From: Dehalococcoidia bacterium
GTDB taxonomy: Bacteria; Chloroflexota; Dehalococcoidia; GIF9; AB-539-J10
Assembly (NCBI GenBank): GCA_030606385.1
Contig: JAUWGN010000038.1
Location: 1-7,741 of the forward strand
Direction: 5' to 3'
Length of the DNA stretch: 7,741 nucleotides
Shown here in pieces: positions 6,935 through 7,741 of the stretch. The notes under the pieces were generated by a model that saw only the letters and a program-made list of their open reading frames with translations, had not been told where the DNA came from and did not search any database. Numbering within the stretch: the first letter of the stretch is position 1; each line of letters begins with the position of its first letter. Both the position numbers and the translations under genes were made by a program.

Positions 6935-6957
6935 TATTTTTGCCTCTGCTGTGAGGA

Positions 6958-7464
6958 TCAGTAATGCCCAATCTCGAATCTAGCGAATCTTGATACCTTT
7001 ATATTCTCGCCCACTTTGGCAATGGTCTGGTTAATAATTTCCTGCACGCTTCTCGTAGGTTCTCTAATGAATGGCTGATTAACCAGGCAAGCTGTTTGTG
7101 GGTCAAATTCTTCTTTCTCAGGGATTTCCTCAATGGTGATGAATTGAGGAGGGGTGGCAGCGATTTGCATGGCTATATCGTGAGCGAGTTGTCTGAACTC
7201 ATCGGTGCGAGCTACAAAATCAGATTCACAGTTCAGTTCTACCAGTGCTCCTATCTTGCCGGTGTGGTGGATATAAGCTTCAATTATCCCTTCTGTAGTC
7301 ACACGCTTCTTTTTTCCCTGTGCTACCGATAATCCGCGATGCCGTAAAACCTCGACCGCCTTTTCTACATCTCCCCCTGCTTGAAGGAGTGCCTTTTTGC
7401 ATTCTAGCATTCCAGCGCTTGTCCTGCTTCTCAATTCGCTTATCGATTCAGTCGGGACTTTCAT
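6958..7464 (-). CDS. tsf: Translation elongation factor Ts, short form
   Basis: This guanine-nucleotide exchange factor recycles EF-Tu-GDP. At 168 residues it is far shorter than E. coli EF-Ts (about 283) and resembles the compact single-core form of Thermus and Chloroflexota. The N-terminal UBA-like domain has ELRSRTSAGMLECKKAL (10-26) and GDVEKAVEVLR (31-41). The core has ELNCESDFVAR (76-86), where SDFV replaces the usual TDFV that contacts EF-Tu. The C-terminal end has QPFI (130-133), SVQEIINQ and GENIKVSRFARFEIG (152-166). Its ATG lies inside the end of the upstream rpsB frame (17-nt overlap) and is preceded by GGAGGAG, so it is both coupled and independently recognised. Confidence 0.96.
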   Translation of the reverse strand: MKVPTESISELRSRTSAGMLECKKALLQAGGDVEKAVEVLRHRGLSVAQGKKKRVTTEGIIEAYIHHTGKIGALVELNCESDFVARTDEFRQLAHDIAMQIAATPPQFITIEEIPEKEEFDPQTACLVNQPFIREPTRSVQEIINQTIAKVGENIKVSRFARFEIGHY

Positions 7465-7741
7465 GTGATTGCTCCTCCGCCTGCTCCTTTACTTCTTCCT
7501 CCGGTGACTCCTCTACTTGCCCTTTTGGCTGCTCCCCTGCTTGTTCTTCCAGTGGCTGCTCCCTTACTTCTTCCTCCGGTGCCTCCTCTACTTGCTCCTT
7601 TGGCTGCTCCCCTGCTTGTTCCTCCAGTGGCTGCTCCCTTACTTCTTCCTCCGGTGCCTCCTCTACTTGCCCCTTTGGTTGCTCCCCTGCTTGTTCCTCC
7701 AGTGGCTGCTCCCTTACTTCTTCTTCCGGTGCCTCCTCTAC
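7448..7741 (-). CDS. rpsB: Acidic repetitive C-terminal tail, probably ribosomal protein S2 (5' end outside window)
   Basis: An open frame enters from the right edge with no start in the window and gives 97 residues before a TGA that lies 17 nt inside tsf. It is built of three near-identical 25-residue units beginning VEEAPEEEVREQ and rich in Glu, Gln and Pro, followed by a diverged fourth part-unit (VEESPEEEVKEQ) and the end HESPD. Each full unit has about nine Glu against two basic residues, so the tail is strongly negative and almost surely disordered. No S2 core is visible. Naming it rpsB rests on the near-universal rpsB-tsf pairing and on S2 often having a variable C-terminal extension. 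Another protein with a low-complexity tail cannot be excluded. Confidence 0.7.
   Translation of the reverse strand, partial: VEEAPEEEVREQPLEEQAGEQPKGQVEEAPEEEVREQPLEEQAGEQPKEQVEEAPEEEVREQPLEEQAGEQPKGQVEESPEEEVKEQAEEQSHESPD
7470..7741 (-). repeat. 75-bp in-frame tandem repeat
   Basis: Three full units (7741-7667, 7666-7592, 7591-7517) plus a diverged partial unit from 7516 onward. The full units differ from each other at only a few positions, mostly silent GAA/GAG and CAA/CAG changes and one Gly/Glu change, which points to recent duplication or homogenisation. The array continues beyond the right edge, so the copy number is unknown. The coding strand is purine-rich and carries GAGGAGG in each unit. 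Confidence 0.92.
7472..7478 (-). promoter_or_regulatory. Shine-Dalgarno of tsf inside the rpsB coding end
   Basis: GGAGGAG lies 7 nt before the tsf ATG and at the same time encodes part of the glutamate-rich tail of the upstream protein. It supports ATG 7464 as the tsf start. Confidence 0.75.

Noticed and set aside
7470..7741. The right-edge repeats as a CRISPR array.
   Set aside because: Units are directly adjacent without unique spacers and keep an open reading frame, so this is a coding tandem repeat.

Overview
The window is one long gene cluster read entirely from the minus strand. I see no credible gene on the plus strand. In transcription order (right to left) it holds: the C-terminal tail of what is almost certainly ribosomal protein S2 (rpsB, start outside the window), tsf, frr, a 355-bp spacer carrying a palindromic repeat, cdsA, dxr, rseP, ispG, a small zinc-ribbon/membrane protein, and proS, whose C-terminus runs off the left edge.

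The order matches the conserved bacterial block known from Bacillus subtilis (rpsB-tsf-pyrH-frr-uppS-cdsA-dxr-rseP-proS), with four changes. pyrH is absent between tsf and frr. uppS is absent between frr and cdsA. ispG and a DUF4389-type zinc-ribbon gene lie between rseP and proS. The very short EF-Ts (168 aa), ispG directly after rseP, moderate base composition and dispersed repeats with TGTCATTGCG-type ends suggest an uncultured Chloroflexota bacterium, perhaps Dehalococcoidia. That placement is inference from gene order and recalled family features, not a computed phylogeny.

Functionally the cluster joins translation (S2, EF-Ts, ribosome recycling factor, prolyl-tRNA synthetase) to envelope lipid supply (CdsA makes CDP-diacylglycerol; Dxr and IspG are two steps of the MEP isoprenoid pathway) and membrane proteolysis (RseP site-2 protease). 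From cdsA to proS the genes overlap by 4-16 nt or are 4-10 nt apart. Several starts (dxr, rseP, proS) lack a visible Shine-Dalgarno sequence, which implies translational coupling. No convincing internal promoter or rho-independent terminator was found; the main promoter should lie upstream of rpsB, outside the window.

Most notable are: (1) a roughly 56-bp dispersed-repeat-like segment read through in frame inside proS; (2) a 250-bp MITE-like imperfect palindrome sitting where uppS is expected, with an end resembling the proS insert; (3) a tandem 75-bp repeat encoding an acidic 25-residue repeat at the S2 C-terminus, overlapping the tsf start; (4) the unrelated zinc-ribbon membrane gene embedded in a housekeeping operon. 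I did not find a novel defence or mobile gene system here; the novelty lies in repeats and operon remodelling.
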